DNA from: Streptomyces hygroscopicus subsp. hygroscopicus
GTDB lineage: Bacteria > Actinomycetota > Actinomycetes > Streptomycetales > Streptomycetaceae
Direction: 5' to 3'
Length of the DNA stretch: 32,365 nt
Assembly: GCF_001553455.1 (NCBI RefSeq)
Contig: NZ_BBOX01000015.1
Coordinates: 1 to 32,365, forward strand
The translations under genes were made by a program, and so were the position numbers. Positions 21,624-29,232 of this stretch are shown here, one piece after another. Numbering within the stretch: the first letter of the stretch is position 1; every line of letters starts with the position of its first letter. The notes beneath the pieces are model-generated. The model made no database searches. It had not been told where the DNA came from and saw nothing but the letters and a program-made list of their open reading frames with translations.

Positions 21624-22913
21624 ATGAGCGCACATCCCGGCATCGACCGCGGCCACACCGACGACCTGATGTCCTTCCTCCGCGCCAGCCCCTCGCCGTA
21701 CCACGCGGTGGCGAACGCCGCGGAGCGGCTGGAGAAGGCCGGGTTCCGGCAGGTCGAGGAAACCGCCCCCTGGGACGGTGAGGCCGGCGGACGGTTCGTG
21801 CTGCGCGGCGGCGCGATCATCGCCTGGTACGTACCGGACGGAGCGAGCCCCGCCACTCCGTACCGCATTGTCGGCGCTCACACCGACTCTCCCAATCTGC
21901 GGGTCAAGCCGATCCCCGACACCGGTGCGCACGGCTGGAGACAGATCGCCGTCGAGATCTACGGCGGGGTGCTGCTCAACACCTGGCTCGACCGCGACCT
22001 CGGGATTTCCGGCCGGCTCACCCTCAGGGACGGCACCCACCATCTCGTCACCGTGGACCGGCCGCTGCTGAGGGTCCCCCAGCTCGCCGTGCACCTCGAC
22101 CGGTCCGTCAACACCGAGGGCCTCAAGCTCGACAAGCAGCGCCACATGACGCCCGTCTGGGGGCTCGGCGGCGTCGAGGAGGGCGATCTGATCCGCTTCG
22201 TCGCCGAGGAGACCGGTGTCGCGGCCGACGAGATCGCCGGCTGGGACCTGATGACGCACAGCGTCGAGCCGCCCGCCTACCTCGGCCGGGACCGCGAGCT
22301 GGTCGCCGGGCCCCGGATGGACAACCTGGTGTCCGTGCACGCCGGGACGGCCGCGCTCATCGCCGCCACCCACGGCGAGCTGCCGTACATCCCCGTGCTG
22401 GCCGCCTTCGACCACGAGGAAAACGGCAGCCAGTCCGACACCGGCGCCGACGGCCCGCTGCTCGGCACGGTGCTGGAGCGCTCGGTCTTCGCCCGCGGCG
22501 GCACCTACGAGGACCGGGCCCGCGCCTTCGCCGGCACCGTCTGCCTGTCCTCCGACACCGGCCACGCCGTCCACCCCAACTACGCCGAGCGCCACGAGCC
22601 GGGCCACCACCCCCGGCCCAACGGCGGCCCGATCCTCAAGGTCAACGTCAACCAGCGGTACGCCACCGACGGCGCCGGGCGGGCCGTCTTCGCCGCCGCC
22701 TGCGAGCGCGCCGGAGTGCCCTGGCAGAGCTTCGTCTCCCATAACTCGATGCCGTGCGGCACCACGATCGGCCCGATCACCGCCGCCCGGCACGGCATCG
22801 CCACTGTCGACATCGGCATCGCCATCCTGTCCATGCACTCGGCCCGGGAACTGTGCGGAGCACAGGACCCCCGGCTGCTGGCCAAGGCACTGCACGCGTT
22901 TCTGGGGGCTTGA
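21624..22913 (+). CDS. M18-family aspartyl aminopeptidase
   Basis: 429-residue dizinc metallopeptidase that removes N-terminal acidic residues from peptides in the cytoplasm. Zinc-ligand motifs appear in order: GAHTDSPNLRVKP (His about 86), PRMDNLVSVHAG (bridging Asp), DHEENGSQS (Glu about 263, with the adjacent Glu as general base), SSDTGHAVHPNY, and the final His in ILSMHSARELCG. The N-terminus LMSFLRASPSPYHAVANAAERLEKAGF is typical. There is no Shine-Dalgarno sequence before ATG 21624, and a -10-like TATGCT ends six bases upstream, which suggests leaderless translation. The stop codon is one base away from the TTG start of the SARP-type regulator, so the two genes are co-transcribed. Confidence 0.96.
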   Translation: MSAHPGIDRGHTDDLMSFLRASPSPYHAVANAAERLEKAGFRQVEETAPWDGEAGGRFVLRGGAIIAWYVPDGASPATPYRIVGAHTDSPNLRVKPIPDTGAHGWRQIAVEIYGGVLLNTWLDRDLGISGRLTLRDGTHHLVTVDRPLLRVPQLAVHLDRSVNTEGLKLDKQRHMTPVWGLGGVEEGDLIRFVAEETGVAADEIAGWDLMTHSVEPPAYLGRDRELVAGPRMDNLVSVHAGTAALIAATHGELPYIPVLAAFDHEENGSQSDTGADGPLLGTVLERSVFARGGTYEDRARAFAGTVCLSSDTGHAVHPNYAERHEPGHHPRPNGGPILKVNVNQRYATDGAGRAVFAAACERAGVPWQSFVSHNSMPCGTTIGPITAARHGIATVDIGIAILSMHSARELCGAQDPRLLAKALHAFLGA

Positions 22914-22914
22914 G

Positions 22915-24885
22915 TTGGACTTCTCCCTGCTGGGTCCGGTGACCGTCACCACCGGGCCGTCGGCGGCGCCCGTCGAGCTCCCGCTCGGCCCCGCCAAACG
23001 GCGCAGCGTGCTCGCCATGCTGCTGCTGCGCCCCAACGCCACGGTGTCCGTGGAACAGTTGATATCCAGCCTGTGGGAGGACGAGCCGCCCGCCCACGCC
23101 CGGACCGTCATCCAGGGCCATGTCTCACGGCTGCGCGCCGCCCTGGCCGAGGGCGGCGCCGAGGACCACGGCGTGGAGCTGACCACCCACAGCTCCGCCT
23201 ATCTGCTGCGGATACCCGAGGCCCTGATCGACACCCAGCGCTTCGACCAGCTGACCGCCCAGGCCAGCCCGGAGTCCGCCCCCGGCGAGGCCGTCCAGCT
23301 GCTGAACCAGGCGCTCGGCCTGTGGCGCGGCCCGGCGCTCACCGGGACCGTGGCCAGCCCGCCGTTCGCGGCGGCCGCGCACGCCCTGGAGGAGCGGCGG
23401 CTGAGCGCCGTGGAGGCCCTGGCACGGGCGCACGAGGGCCTGGGCGAGCACGAGCAGGCGGTGCGCGTCCTGCACCCCGCCGCCGTCGCCAACCCGCTGC
23501 GCGAGGGGCTGATCGCCGCCCTGATGCTGGCGCTCTACCGCTCCGGGCGGCAGTCCGACGCCATCGCCTGGTTCCACCGCACCCGGCAGCTGCTCGACGA
23601 CGACCTGGGGGTCGATCCGGGCCAGCGGCTGACCGCCGCGTACCAGGAGATCCTGCGGGCGGCCCCCACCGCCGACGGGCCGCAGGGCGGCCCGGAGAGC
23701 GGGGGGCAGCCGGGCGTCCAGCAGGCGCCGCCCACCCCCTCGCACCAGCCGTCCGCGGCGGCCTCGGCCCCCGCGCCCGTCCCCGAGCTGCTCCCCCGGC
23801 CCCCCGCGGGCTTCCACGGCCGGGTCGCGGAACTGGCCGAGCTGAGCCGGCTGGCCCTGGGCACCGACGCAGCGGGCCAGGGTGGCGCGGCCGGCGGCAC
23901 CGGCGGCTATCCCCAGGAGGGCGGTATCGCGCTGCTCACCGGGCCCGCCGGGGTCGGCAAGACCGGTCTGGCGGTCCACTGGGGCCATGCCCACGCCACC
24001 GCCTTCCCCGACGGACGGCTCTTCGCGGATCTGCGCGGCTTCAGCGGCGGCGAGGCGGCGGTGCCCGCCGAGGTGCTGCGCGAGTTCCTGCTCGCCCTGG
24101 GCACCCCGGCCGAGCAGATCCCCACCTCCCCCGAGGCCGCCTCCGCGCTGTACCGCTCGCTGACCACGCGCCGCCGGCTGCTGGTCGTGCTGGACAACGC
24201 GGGCAGCTCCGCCCAGGTACGGCCACTGCTGCCCGGCGGCCCGCACTGCGCCACGCTGGTCACCAGCCGCAGCCGGCTGGACGGGCTGATCGCCACCGAC
24301 GCCGCCCGCCCGGTACGGCTGCACGCCCTCGGCACCGAGGACGGGGTGGGCCTGCTGGGCACCCTGCTGGGGCCCGCGCGGGTCGCCGAGGACCCGGAGG
24401 CCGCACGGGAGCTGGTGGCGCTGTGCGACGGGCTGCCGCTGGCGCTGCGCGCCGCCTCCGCCCAGCTGGTGGCCCGGCCCCGCTGGCGGCTGGCCCGGCT
24501 GGCCACCGCGCTGCGCGACGAGCGCCGCCGGCTGGCCCTGCTGTCGGCCGAGGACACCGGGGTGGCCGCCGCGCTGCGCAACTCCGTGGCCCGGCTCTCG
24601 GCGGACGACGCGCAGCTGCTGCGGGCCCTGGGCGCCGGGTTCGCGCGGGAGGTCAACACCGCCGAGGCGGCCGCGCTGTCGGGGGCGGATCCGGAGCTGA
24701 TCCAGGACTCCCTGGACCGGCTCGCGGAGATGCACCTGCTGGACGAGGAGGCCACCAACCGCTACGTCATGAGCGACCTGGTGAAGCTCTTCGCCCAGGG
24801 CGACGGGAGCGGACGGGGCGACGGCCCCGGCGGGGCGTCCGGCCTGCCCTCCGGCGAGCCGCCACAGGGGCCCGACCAATCGTGA
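22915..24885 (+). CDS. AfsR/SARP-family regulator (wHTH-BTAD-NB-ARC, no TPR)
   Basis: 656 residues. Residues 1-95 form an OmpR-like winged helix (MDFSLLGPVTV, RRSVLAMLLLRPNATVSVEQLISSLW, ARTVIQGHVSRLRAAL). The bacterial transcriptional activation domain covers about 100-250 (DTQRFDQL, LNQALGLWRGPAL, RQSDAIAWFHRTRQLLDDDLGVDPGQRL). After a Pro/Ala linker comes an NB-ARC ATPase with P-loop GPAGVGKT (about 343-350), Walker B LLVVLDNAG and GLPLAL. The chain ends after the winged-helix part without the TPR sensor region of full AfsR (about 990 residues). SARPs activate secondary-metabolite genes, but none lies here. The start is TTG 22915, one base past the aminopeptidase stop, with GGGGG at 22903-22907. 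The linker and the last 25 residues are Gly/Pro-rich. Confidence 0.93.
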   Translation: MDFSLLGPVTVTTGPSAAPVELPLGPAKRRSVLAMLLLRPNATVSVEQLISSLWEDEPPAHARTVIQGHVSRLRAALAEGGAEDHGVELTTHSSAYLLRIPEALIDTQRFDQLTAQASPESAPGEAVQLLNQALGLWRGPALTGTVASPPFAAAAHALEERRLSAVEALARAHEGLGEHEQAVRVLHPAAVANPLREGLIAALMLALYRSGRQSDAIAWFHRTRQLLDDDLGVDPGQRLTAAYQEILRAAPTADGPQGGPESGGQPGVQQAPPTPSHQPSAAASAPAPVPELLPRPPAGFHGRVAELAELSRLALGTDAAGQGGAAGGTGGYPQEGGIALLTGPAGVGKTGLAVHWGHAHATAFPDGRLFADLRGFSGGEAAVPAEVLREFLLALGTPAEQIPTSPEAASALYRSLTTRRRLLVVLDNAGSSAQVRPLLPGGPHCATLVTSRSRLDGLIATDAARPVRLHALGTEDGVGLLGTLLGPARVAEDPEAARELVALCDGLPLALRAASAQLVARPRWRLARLATALRDERRRLALLSAEDTGVAAALRNSVARLSADDAQLLRALGAGFAREVNTAEAAALSGADPELIQDSLDRLAEMHLLDEEATNRYVMSDLVKLFAQGDGSGRGDGPGGASGLPSGEPPQGPDQS

Positions 24886-24890
24886 ACAAG

Positions 24891-24923
24891 GGGGCGTTAG
24901 CGGGGCGTTAGCGGGGCGGCAGC
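24891..24923. repeat. 11-bp tandem repeat, three copies
   Basis: GGGGCGTTAGC at 24891-24901 and 24902-24912, and GGGGCGGCAGC at 24913-24923. It lies just after the regulator stop. Period and composition resemble the repeat at 9961-9991. Confidence 0.8.
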
Positions 24924-25008
24924 GGTTCACCAGCCGAACGGCAGCGGGTCCGGACAGGCTTGAGCCGTACCGGAAGACACCCGAAGGTCCGCTGGGGGGA
25001 GAACCGCC

Positions 25009-25695
25009 ATGCCGCTCACCACCGCTCGCATCGCGCACCGCGCCGGCACCCTGCGCTCGGTCGCGGCCGGACTGACGGTCGTCGCCGCGGGCATCACCCT
25101 CGCGGCGTGCGGCACCGCCGACGCGTCGGGCGTGAAGACGGCCGGCGCGGCGGACAGCGTGGCCGCGGCCGTCCCCACCGCCCATGAGGACGGCACCCGG
25201 CAGGCCGCGCGGGGCACGGTGGCGGACGGCGGCGCCGACGCCGGGGCCCAGGGCGGCCTGCGGGCCGACGGCGGCACCGGGGAGGAGCCCGGCGCCTGCG
25301 ACCTCGACACGATGTCGGTCAGCGTCACCTCCGTCCCCCAGCCGGCCAACCACCTGCTGATGGAGATCACCAACCAGTCCGGAGCGCCCTGCCGCCTCAC
25401 CGGCTTCCCCGTGGTGCGGTTCGGCGACGCGCGGTCGGCCGTACCGGCGGACGGGAACACCCGGCCGCAGACGGCCGTCACGCTGGCCCCCGGCGAGAGC
25501 GGTTACGCGGGCCTCACCAGCTCCGCGGCGAACGTCCCGGCCGGCGGTGGCCGGACCGCCGCCGGGATGACCGTGGCGCTCCCCGGTGGGCAGAGCCGCC
25601 ACACCGTCGATCTGCCGGGCGACGCGGTGGAGGTCGGCGACGGGGCCGAGGTCGGCTACTGGCAGAGCGACGCCTCCGACGCCCTGCTCTGGTGA
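25009..25695 (+). CDS. DUF4232-type secreted lipoprotein
   Basis: 228 residues. The signal RSVAAGLTVVAAGITLAAC contains a lipobox (LAAC, Cys about 36). A low-complexity Ala/Gly/Asp linker follows to about residue 95. The domain begins with CDLDTMSVSVTSVPQPANHLLMEITNQSGAPCRLTGFPVVRFG. The paired Cys (about 99 and 128) and the NxSGxPCxLxGFP block are hallmarks of DUF4232, abundant in actinomycete lipoproteins and of unknown function. It closes with VDLPGDAVEVGDGAEVGYWQ. GGGGGGAG ending at 25001 precedes the ATG at 25009. It follows the SARP gene by 123 bp and is followed by a UUCG-loop terminator. Confidence 0.88.
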   Translation: MPLTTARIAHRAGTLRSVAAGLTVVAAGITLAACGTADASGVKTAGAADSVAAAVPTAHEDGTRQAARGTVADGGADAGAQGGLRADGGTGEEPGACDLDTMSVSVTSVPQPANHLLMEITNQSGAPCRLTGFPVVRFGDARSAVPADGNTRPQTAVTLAPGESGYAGLTSSAANVPAGGGRTAAGMTVALPGGQSRHTVDLPGDAVEVGDGAEVGYWQSDASDALLW

Positions 25696-25878
25696 CCGCC
25701 CGTCACCCCCGCCCCGGCGCTCCGGCGCCCGCGTGGCCTTCCGCTCCGCCGACCGCCCGGCCCGGGAGCCGCTCGTCGCCGGGTCGGATGGACGGCCCGG
25801 CCCGGGGCCGTACGAATCGCCCGGCCCCGGGCCACTGAGCCGGACAGGTAGCCGTCTCCCCCCGGCTGCCTGCCCCCG

Positions 25879-25906
25879 GACGGCCCCCGCTTCGGCGGGG
25901 GCCGTC
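25879..25906. terminator. 12-bp perfect stem with UUCG tetraloop
   Basis: GACGGCCCCCGC (25879-25890), TTCG, GCGGGGGCCGTC (25895-25906). Very stable. It most likely ends the SARP/DUF4232 transcript, and could also stop the minus-strand NHL message. Confidence 0.88.
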
Positions 25907-25912
25907 TCATCA

Positions 25913-25974
25913 TGTCCGCGCGGCACCGCCGTACTGTCCGCGCGGCACCGCCGTCCTGTCCGCACGGCACCGCC
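25913..25974. repeat. 22-bp tandem repeat, 2.8 copies
   Basis: TGTCCGCGCGGCACCGCCGT plus two bases at 25913-25934 and 25935-25956, with a partial copy TGTCCGCACGGCACCGCC at 25957-25974. It abuts the NRPS relic, so it may mark a rearrangement point. Confidence 0.8.
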
Positions 25975-25975
25975 G

Positions 25976-26058
25976 GTGGCCGTGCTGATGGACCGGTCCG
26001 TGGAGCTGGTGGTGGCGCTGCTGGGGGTGGTCAAGGCGGCGGGGCGTACGTACCGCTG
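25976..26058 (+). pseudogene. Relic of an NRPS adenylation domain (A1-A2 region), frameshifted
   Basis: From GTG 25976 one frame reads VAVLMDRSVELVVALLGVVKA. A one-base shift near 26037 then gives GGAYVPL (26038-26058). Together they match the well-known adenylation-domain stretch that ends in the core motif LKAGxAYVPL/I. Nothing recognisable from such a domain lies before or after: the next residues diverge (GRQSARPPDAVRAYA). There is no start context and no full domain. I therefore call it a short remnant of a lost peptide synthetase gene. About 28 matching residues with a clear frame break make chance unlikely. Confidence 0.65.
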
Positions 26059-26096
26059 GGCCGCCAGTCCGCCAGGCCGCCAGACGCCGTCAGGGC

Positions 26097-27941
26097 CTAC
26101 GCGTCCATCCCGGCGAGCACCAGCGGCAGCCGGGTCGCGCCGCCCTCGGCGACCCGCACCGGGACGCCCCAGTCCTGCTGGTGCACATGGCACGCCGGGT
26201 ACGCGTTGGCCGGGTCGTCGTCGCAGGATGCGGCCATGGCCGAGACGTGCAGCACGCCCTCGGTCACGCCCTGCGCGAGGACGAGTTCGCGGCTCAGGTC
26301 CGTGCCCGCGCCGTCGCCTCCGGCCAGCAGTTCGGGCGGGGTGGAGCTGACCAGCAGCCGGGTGGAGGGTCCGTAGCGGGTGTCCAGCTTCTGCCCGTCG
26401 GGCGCCCGGAAGACCACGTCCAGCCGGAGCGTCCCCGGGGCGATGTCGGTCGCGGCGCGCTGGGTGCGGTGTGCCACCGCCTCGACCCGCACGGCCTCCT
26501 CCGGCAGCCGCAGCCGGGTCAGCCGGTGCCGGGCGGACTCCACCACGACGATGTCGTCGTCGGCCAGGACCGCGCCGGAGGGCTCGCGCAGATCGGTGGC
26601 GAGCGTGGTGACCTCGCCGGTGGCCGGGTCGTAGCGGCGCAGCGCGTGGTTGTAGGTGTCCGAGATCGCCACCGAGCCGTCGGGCAGCGCGGTGACGCCC
26701 AGCGGATGCTGGAGCAGCGCCTGGCCGGCGGCGCCGTCCCGGTGGCCGAAATCGAAGAGTCCGGTGCCGACGGCGGTACGGACGGCGAACCCGTCGTCCG
26801 TACCGCCGTCACCGGCGCGCTCCACGTACCGCACCGCGGACGTCTCCGAGTCCGCGACCCACAGCCGGTCGCCGGCCGCGGCGAGCCCGGAAGGCTGGGC
26901 GAACCACGCCTCCTCGGCGGGGCCGTCGACCAGGCCCTCGTTGGTGGTCCCGGCGGCGGCCCGTACGGTCCCGGCCGCCGGGTCGTAGGTCCACAGCTGG
27001 TGGACGCCCGCCATGGCGATCCACAGCCGGTCGGCGAACCAGGCCACGTCCCAGGGGGAGGACAGGTCCACCTCCCGGGCGGGCCCCTCGGCCGGTGCCC
27101 CCTGCCACCACTGGCGGCCGGTCCCGGCGAGCGTGGTGACCTCGCCGGTGGCCGGGTCGTAGCGGCGCAGCGCGTGGTTGACGGTGTCGGCGACGGCCAC
27201 GGTGCCGTCGGGGAGCAGGGCGAGCCCCTGGGGCTCGCTGAACCGGGCCAGCTCGCCCGTGCCGTCGATGAGGCCGCGCTCGCCCGCGCCGATCCGCCGC
27301 ACCACGCTCTCGCCGTCCGCCGCCAGCTCCACCAGCTGGTGGCGGGTGGTGTCCGAGACCAGGAAGGTGCCGCCGGGCAGCAGCAGCGCCTTACCGGGGA
27401 AGCGCAGCTCGGTGGGGACCGGCTCGGGGGGCACATACGGGCCGTCGCCGCGCCGCAGGGTGCCCTTGGCGGCGTGCTCGGCCTCCAGCTGCCCCACGAG
27501 GGTCTCCAGGGCGTGCGCGTGGCCCTCGCCCGCGTGCTGGGCGACCACATAGCCCTCGGGGTCGATGACGACCAGGGTGGGCCAGGCCCGTACCGCGTAA
27601 CTCTTCCAGGTGGCCAGCTCGGGGTCGTCGAGGACCGGGTGGTGCACCTCGTAGCGCTCGACCGCGTCCACGACCGCCTGGTGCTCGGCCTCGTGGACGA
27701 ACTTCGGCGAGTGCACCCCGATGATCACCACGGTGTCGCGGTGCTTCTCCTCCAGCTCGCGCAGCTCGTCCAGGACGTGCAGACAGTTCACACAACAGAA
27801 CGTCCAGAAGTCGAGAATGACGACACGTCCCCGCAGGTCGGCGAGGGTGAGGGCGTTACCGCCGGTATTGAGCCAGCCGCCCCGGCCGATCAGCTCGGGG
27901 GCGCGGACGCGTGCACGTGGAGCCATACCCCCATCAAACAT
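26097..27941 (-). CDS. Thioredoxin-like/NHL-repeat protein (NHLRC2-like)
   Basis: 614 residues. A thioredoxin-like domain (about 15-165) has RGRVVILDFWTFCCVNCLHVLDEL, with the CCxxC centre (Cys49, 50, 53) and the cis-Pro region VRAWPTLVVIDPEG. A six-bladed NHL propeller (about 180-500) shows blades such as GLALLPDGTVAVADTVNHALRRYDPATGEVTTLAG and GVTALPDGSVAISDTYNHALRRYDPATGEVTTLA. A C-terminal beta domain ends LPLVLAGMDA. This is the architecture of human NHLRC2 and its bacterial relatives; a redox or scaffold role is assumed, unproven. No signal peptide, so cytoplasmic. The start is uncertain between ATG 27941 and ATG 27926 (MAPRARVRAPEL), neither with an ideal ribosome site. Two blades share a 55-bp identical DNA segment. 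Confidence 0.92.
   Translation of the reverse strand: MFDGGMAPRARVRAPELIGRGGWLNTGGNALTLADLRGRVVILDFWTFCCVNCLHVLDELRELEEKHRDTVVIIGVHSPKFVHEAEHQAVVDAVERYEVHHPVLDDPELATWKSYAVRAWPTLVVIDPEGYVVAQHAGEGHAHALETLVGQLEAEHAAKGTLRRGDGPYVPPEPVPTELRFPGKALLLPGGTFLVSDTTRHQLVELAADGESVVRRIGAGERGLIDGTGELARFSEPQGLALLPDGTVAVADTVNHALRRYDPATGEVTTLAGTGRQWWQGAPAEGPAREVDLSSPWDVAWFADRLWIAMAGVHQLWTYDPAAGTVRAAAGTTNEGLVDGPAEEAWFAQPSGLAAAGDRLWVADSETSAVRYVERAGDGGTDDGFAVRTAVGTGLFDFGHRDGAAGQALLQHPLGVTALPDGSVAISDTYNHALRRYDPATGEVTTLATDLREPSGAVLADDDIVVVESARHRLTRLRLPEEAVRVEAVAHRTQRAATDIAPGTLRLDVVFRAPDGQKLDTRYGPSTRLLVSSTPPELLAGGDGAGTDLSRELVLAQGVTEGVLHVSAMAASCDDDPANAYPACHVHQQDWGVPVRVAEGGATRLPLVLAGMDA
26598..26652. repeat. Copy 1 of a 55-bp perfect direct repeat in the NHL gene
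   Basis: Identical to 27126-27180. It encodes the blade segment NHALRRYDPATGEVTTLA on the minus strand. Confidence 0.95.
27126..27180. repeat. Copy 2 of a 55-bp perfect direct repeat in the NHL gene
   Basis: Identical to 26598-26652, 528 bp apart (176 codons, so in frame). Recombination between them would delete blades without breaking the frame. Confidence 0.95.
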
Positions 27942-28172
27942 CAGTTCCGGTCATGCCATTCCCGCCACCCCCTGAAGGGATTTTGACGGACGCGTCCGGT
28001 TTTGTCCCGTCATGAGGGCGAGGCGGGCGCACACTACCACCGCCGGCAGGCCGCTGACCGCCGATCCGGGCCTACGATCAGACCCGAAAGCACTGCCCGT
28101 GCGCTCGTGGGCAGCGTAACTTGAACGCACACACCAGCACCCAGCCCGCGTACCAACCGCCCGAGGGGTCCC
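27942..28172. promoter_or_regulatory. Divergent promoter region, NHL gene / mycothiol-enzyme gene
   Basis: 231 bp, no gene. It contains TTTTGACGG with the 12-bp palindrome CGGACGCGTCCG (27987-27998), and TGACGG (27984-27989) mirrored by CCGTCA (28007-28012). TACGAT (28073-28078) is a possible plus-strand -10 without a good -35. A leader hairpin is formed by CTGCCC (28093-28098) and GGGCAG (28109-28114). Confidence 0.45.
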
Positions 28173-28997
28173 GTGACCGTCCATCCCAGCCTTCAGAACT
28201 CCATCGACGCCTGGACCCACTCCATCGACGCGATATCGGAGTTGGTCAACCCGCTCGCGGAGAGTGAGTGGAACCGCGCCACCGAGTGCCCGGGATGGTC
28301 GGTGCGGGATGTCGTCTCCCATGTGATCGGGCTCGAGTGCGAGATGCTCGGCGACCCCCGCCCCATCCACCCGTTGCCGCGGGACCTGTTCCACGTCACC
28401 AGCGAGCTGTCGCGGTACATGGAGGTCCAGGTCGACGTCCGGCGCTGCCACACCGCACCCGAGATGACCTCCGAGCTGGAGTACACCGTCATCCGGCGCA
28501 ACCGCCAGCTGCGGAACGAGAAGCGGGCCCCGGACGCCAAGGTGCGCTGGCCCGGTGGCGGCGAGGTGACCCTGGAGGAGGCCCTGACCCGGCGGGCCTT
28601 CGACATCTGGGTGCACGAGCAGGATCTGCGCCGGGCCCTGAACCAGCCCGGCAACCTGGACTCGCCGGGCGCCTCGATCACCCGGGACGTGCTGCTGGCG
28701 GCGCTGCCGAAGGTGGTCGCCAAGGACGCGGGCGCGGCACCCCACTCGGCCGTCGTCCTCGATGTGAGCGGCCCGCTGGAGTTCATGCGCACCGTCCGGG
28801 TCGACGCGGACGGCAGGGGGACCATCGACGGCAGCGTCTCGCTCGGGCCGACGGTCACCTTCACCCTGGACTGGGAGACCTACGTCCGGCTGGCCTGCGG
28901 GCGGGTGCGGCCCGAGGCCGTCTCGGACCGGCTGAAGATCGAGGGCGATCAGCAGCTGGCGGAGGCGATCCTCGCGCACTTCGCGATCACGCCGTAG
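28173..28997 (+). CDS. Mycothiol-dependent maleylpyruvate isomerase-family protein (DinB-like)
   Basis: 274 residues. The N-terminal four-helix MDMPI_N/DinB-like domain has the pattern LAESEWNRATECPGWSVRDVVSHVIGLECEMLG, with metal-ligand His about 50, and ends with AFDIWVHEQDLRRAL, carrying a second His (about 148) and Asp. A C-terminal SCP2-like domain (DVSGPLEFMRTVRVDADGRGTIDGSVSLGPTVTFTLDWETYVRLACGR) follows. The known member isomerises maleylpyruvate with mycothiol, and many paralogs have other or unknown substrates. The divalent metal site and mycothiol use are family knowledge. GTG 28173 is preceded by GAGGGG (about 28162-28167). Cytoplasmic, single gene, divergent from the NHL-protein gene. 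Confidence 0.9.
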   Translation: MTVHPSLQNSIDAWTHSIDAISELVNPLAESEWNRATECPGWSVRDVVSHVIGLECEMLGDPRPIHPLPRDLFHVTSELSRYMEVQVDVRRCHTAPEMTSELEYTVIRRNRQLRNEKRAPDAKVRWPGGGEVTLEEALTRRAFDIWVHEQDLRRALNQPGNLDSPGASITRDVLLAALPKVVAKDAGAAPHSAVVLDVSGPLEFMRTVRVDADGRGTIDGSVSLGPTVTFTLDWETYVRLACGRVRPEAVSDRLKIEGDQQLAEAILAHFAITP

Positions 28998-29192
28998 CGC
29001 CCCGGAGCGCCTGGAGCCCCGTGAGCCCCCTGAGCCCCTGAGCCCCTGAGCCCCTGGAGCGTCGCGCCGTGGCGCCCCGGAGCCCGTAGCGGGTGATGCC
29101 AGGGTGATGCCCGCCCCGGGCCCCTGGGACACGCCGTAGCGCCCCGGCGCGCCCATAGAGGCGCGCCCATAGAGGGTGGTGCCGTAGCGCCC
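28990..29192. repeat. Mosaic of short direct repeats after the isomerase-family gene
   Basis: GCCGTAGCGCCCCGG or one-base variants occur at 28991-29005, 29066-29080 and 29133-29147, with a partial copy at 29181-29192. CTGAGCCCC is repeated in tandem around 29032-29056. GGCGCGCCCATAGA is repeated twice in tandem (29146-29159, 29160-29173). The first copy overlaps the gene's stop codon region. No coding pattern is seen in 28998-29232. Confidence 0.75.
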
Positions 29193-29232
29193 ACGCGCCC
29201 CCGGAGCGTCGCGCCGGGAAGCTCCCTGGTGA

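Larger units (their letters stand above)
25696..26096. other. Gap between the DUF4232 gene and the NHL gene
   Basis: 401 bp. After about 180 bp with nothing recognised come a strong terminator (25879-25906), a 22-bp tandem repeat (25913-25974) and an NRPS adenylation-domain relic (25976-26058), each listed separately. Confidence 0.6.

Noticed and set aside
23125..26193. A 1022-codon minus-strand frame opposite the SARP and DUF4232 genes
   Set aside because: It spans several real genes and terminators, and the translation is low-complexity Gly/Arg/Gln.
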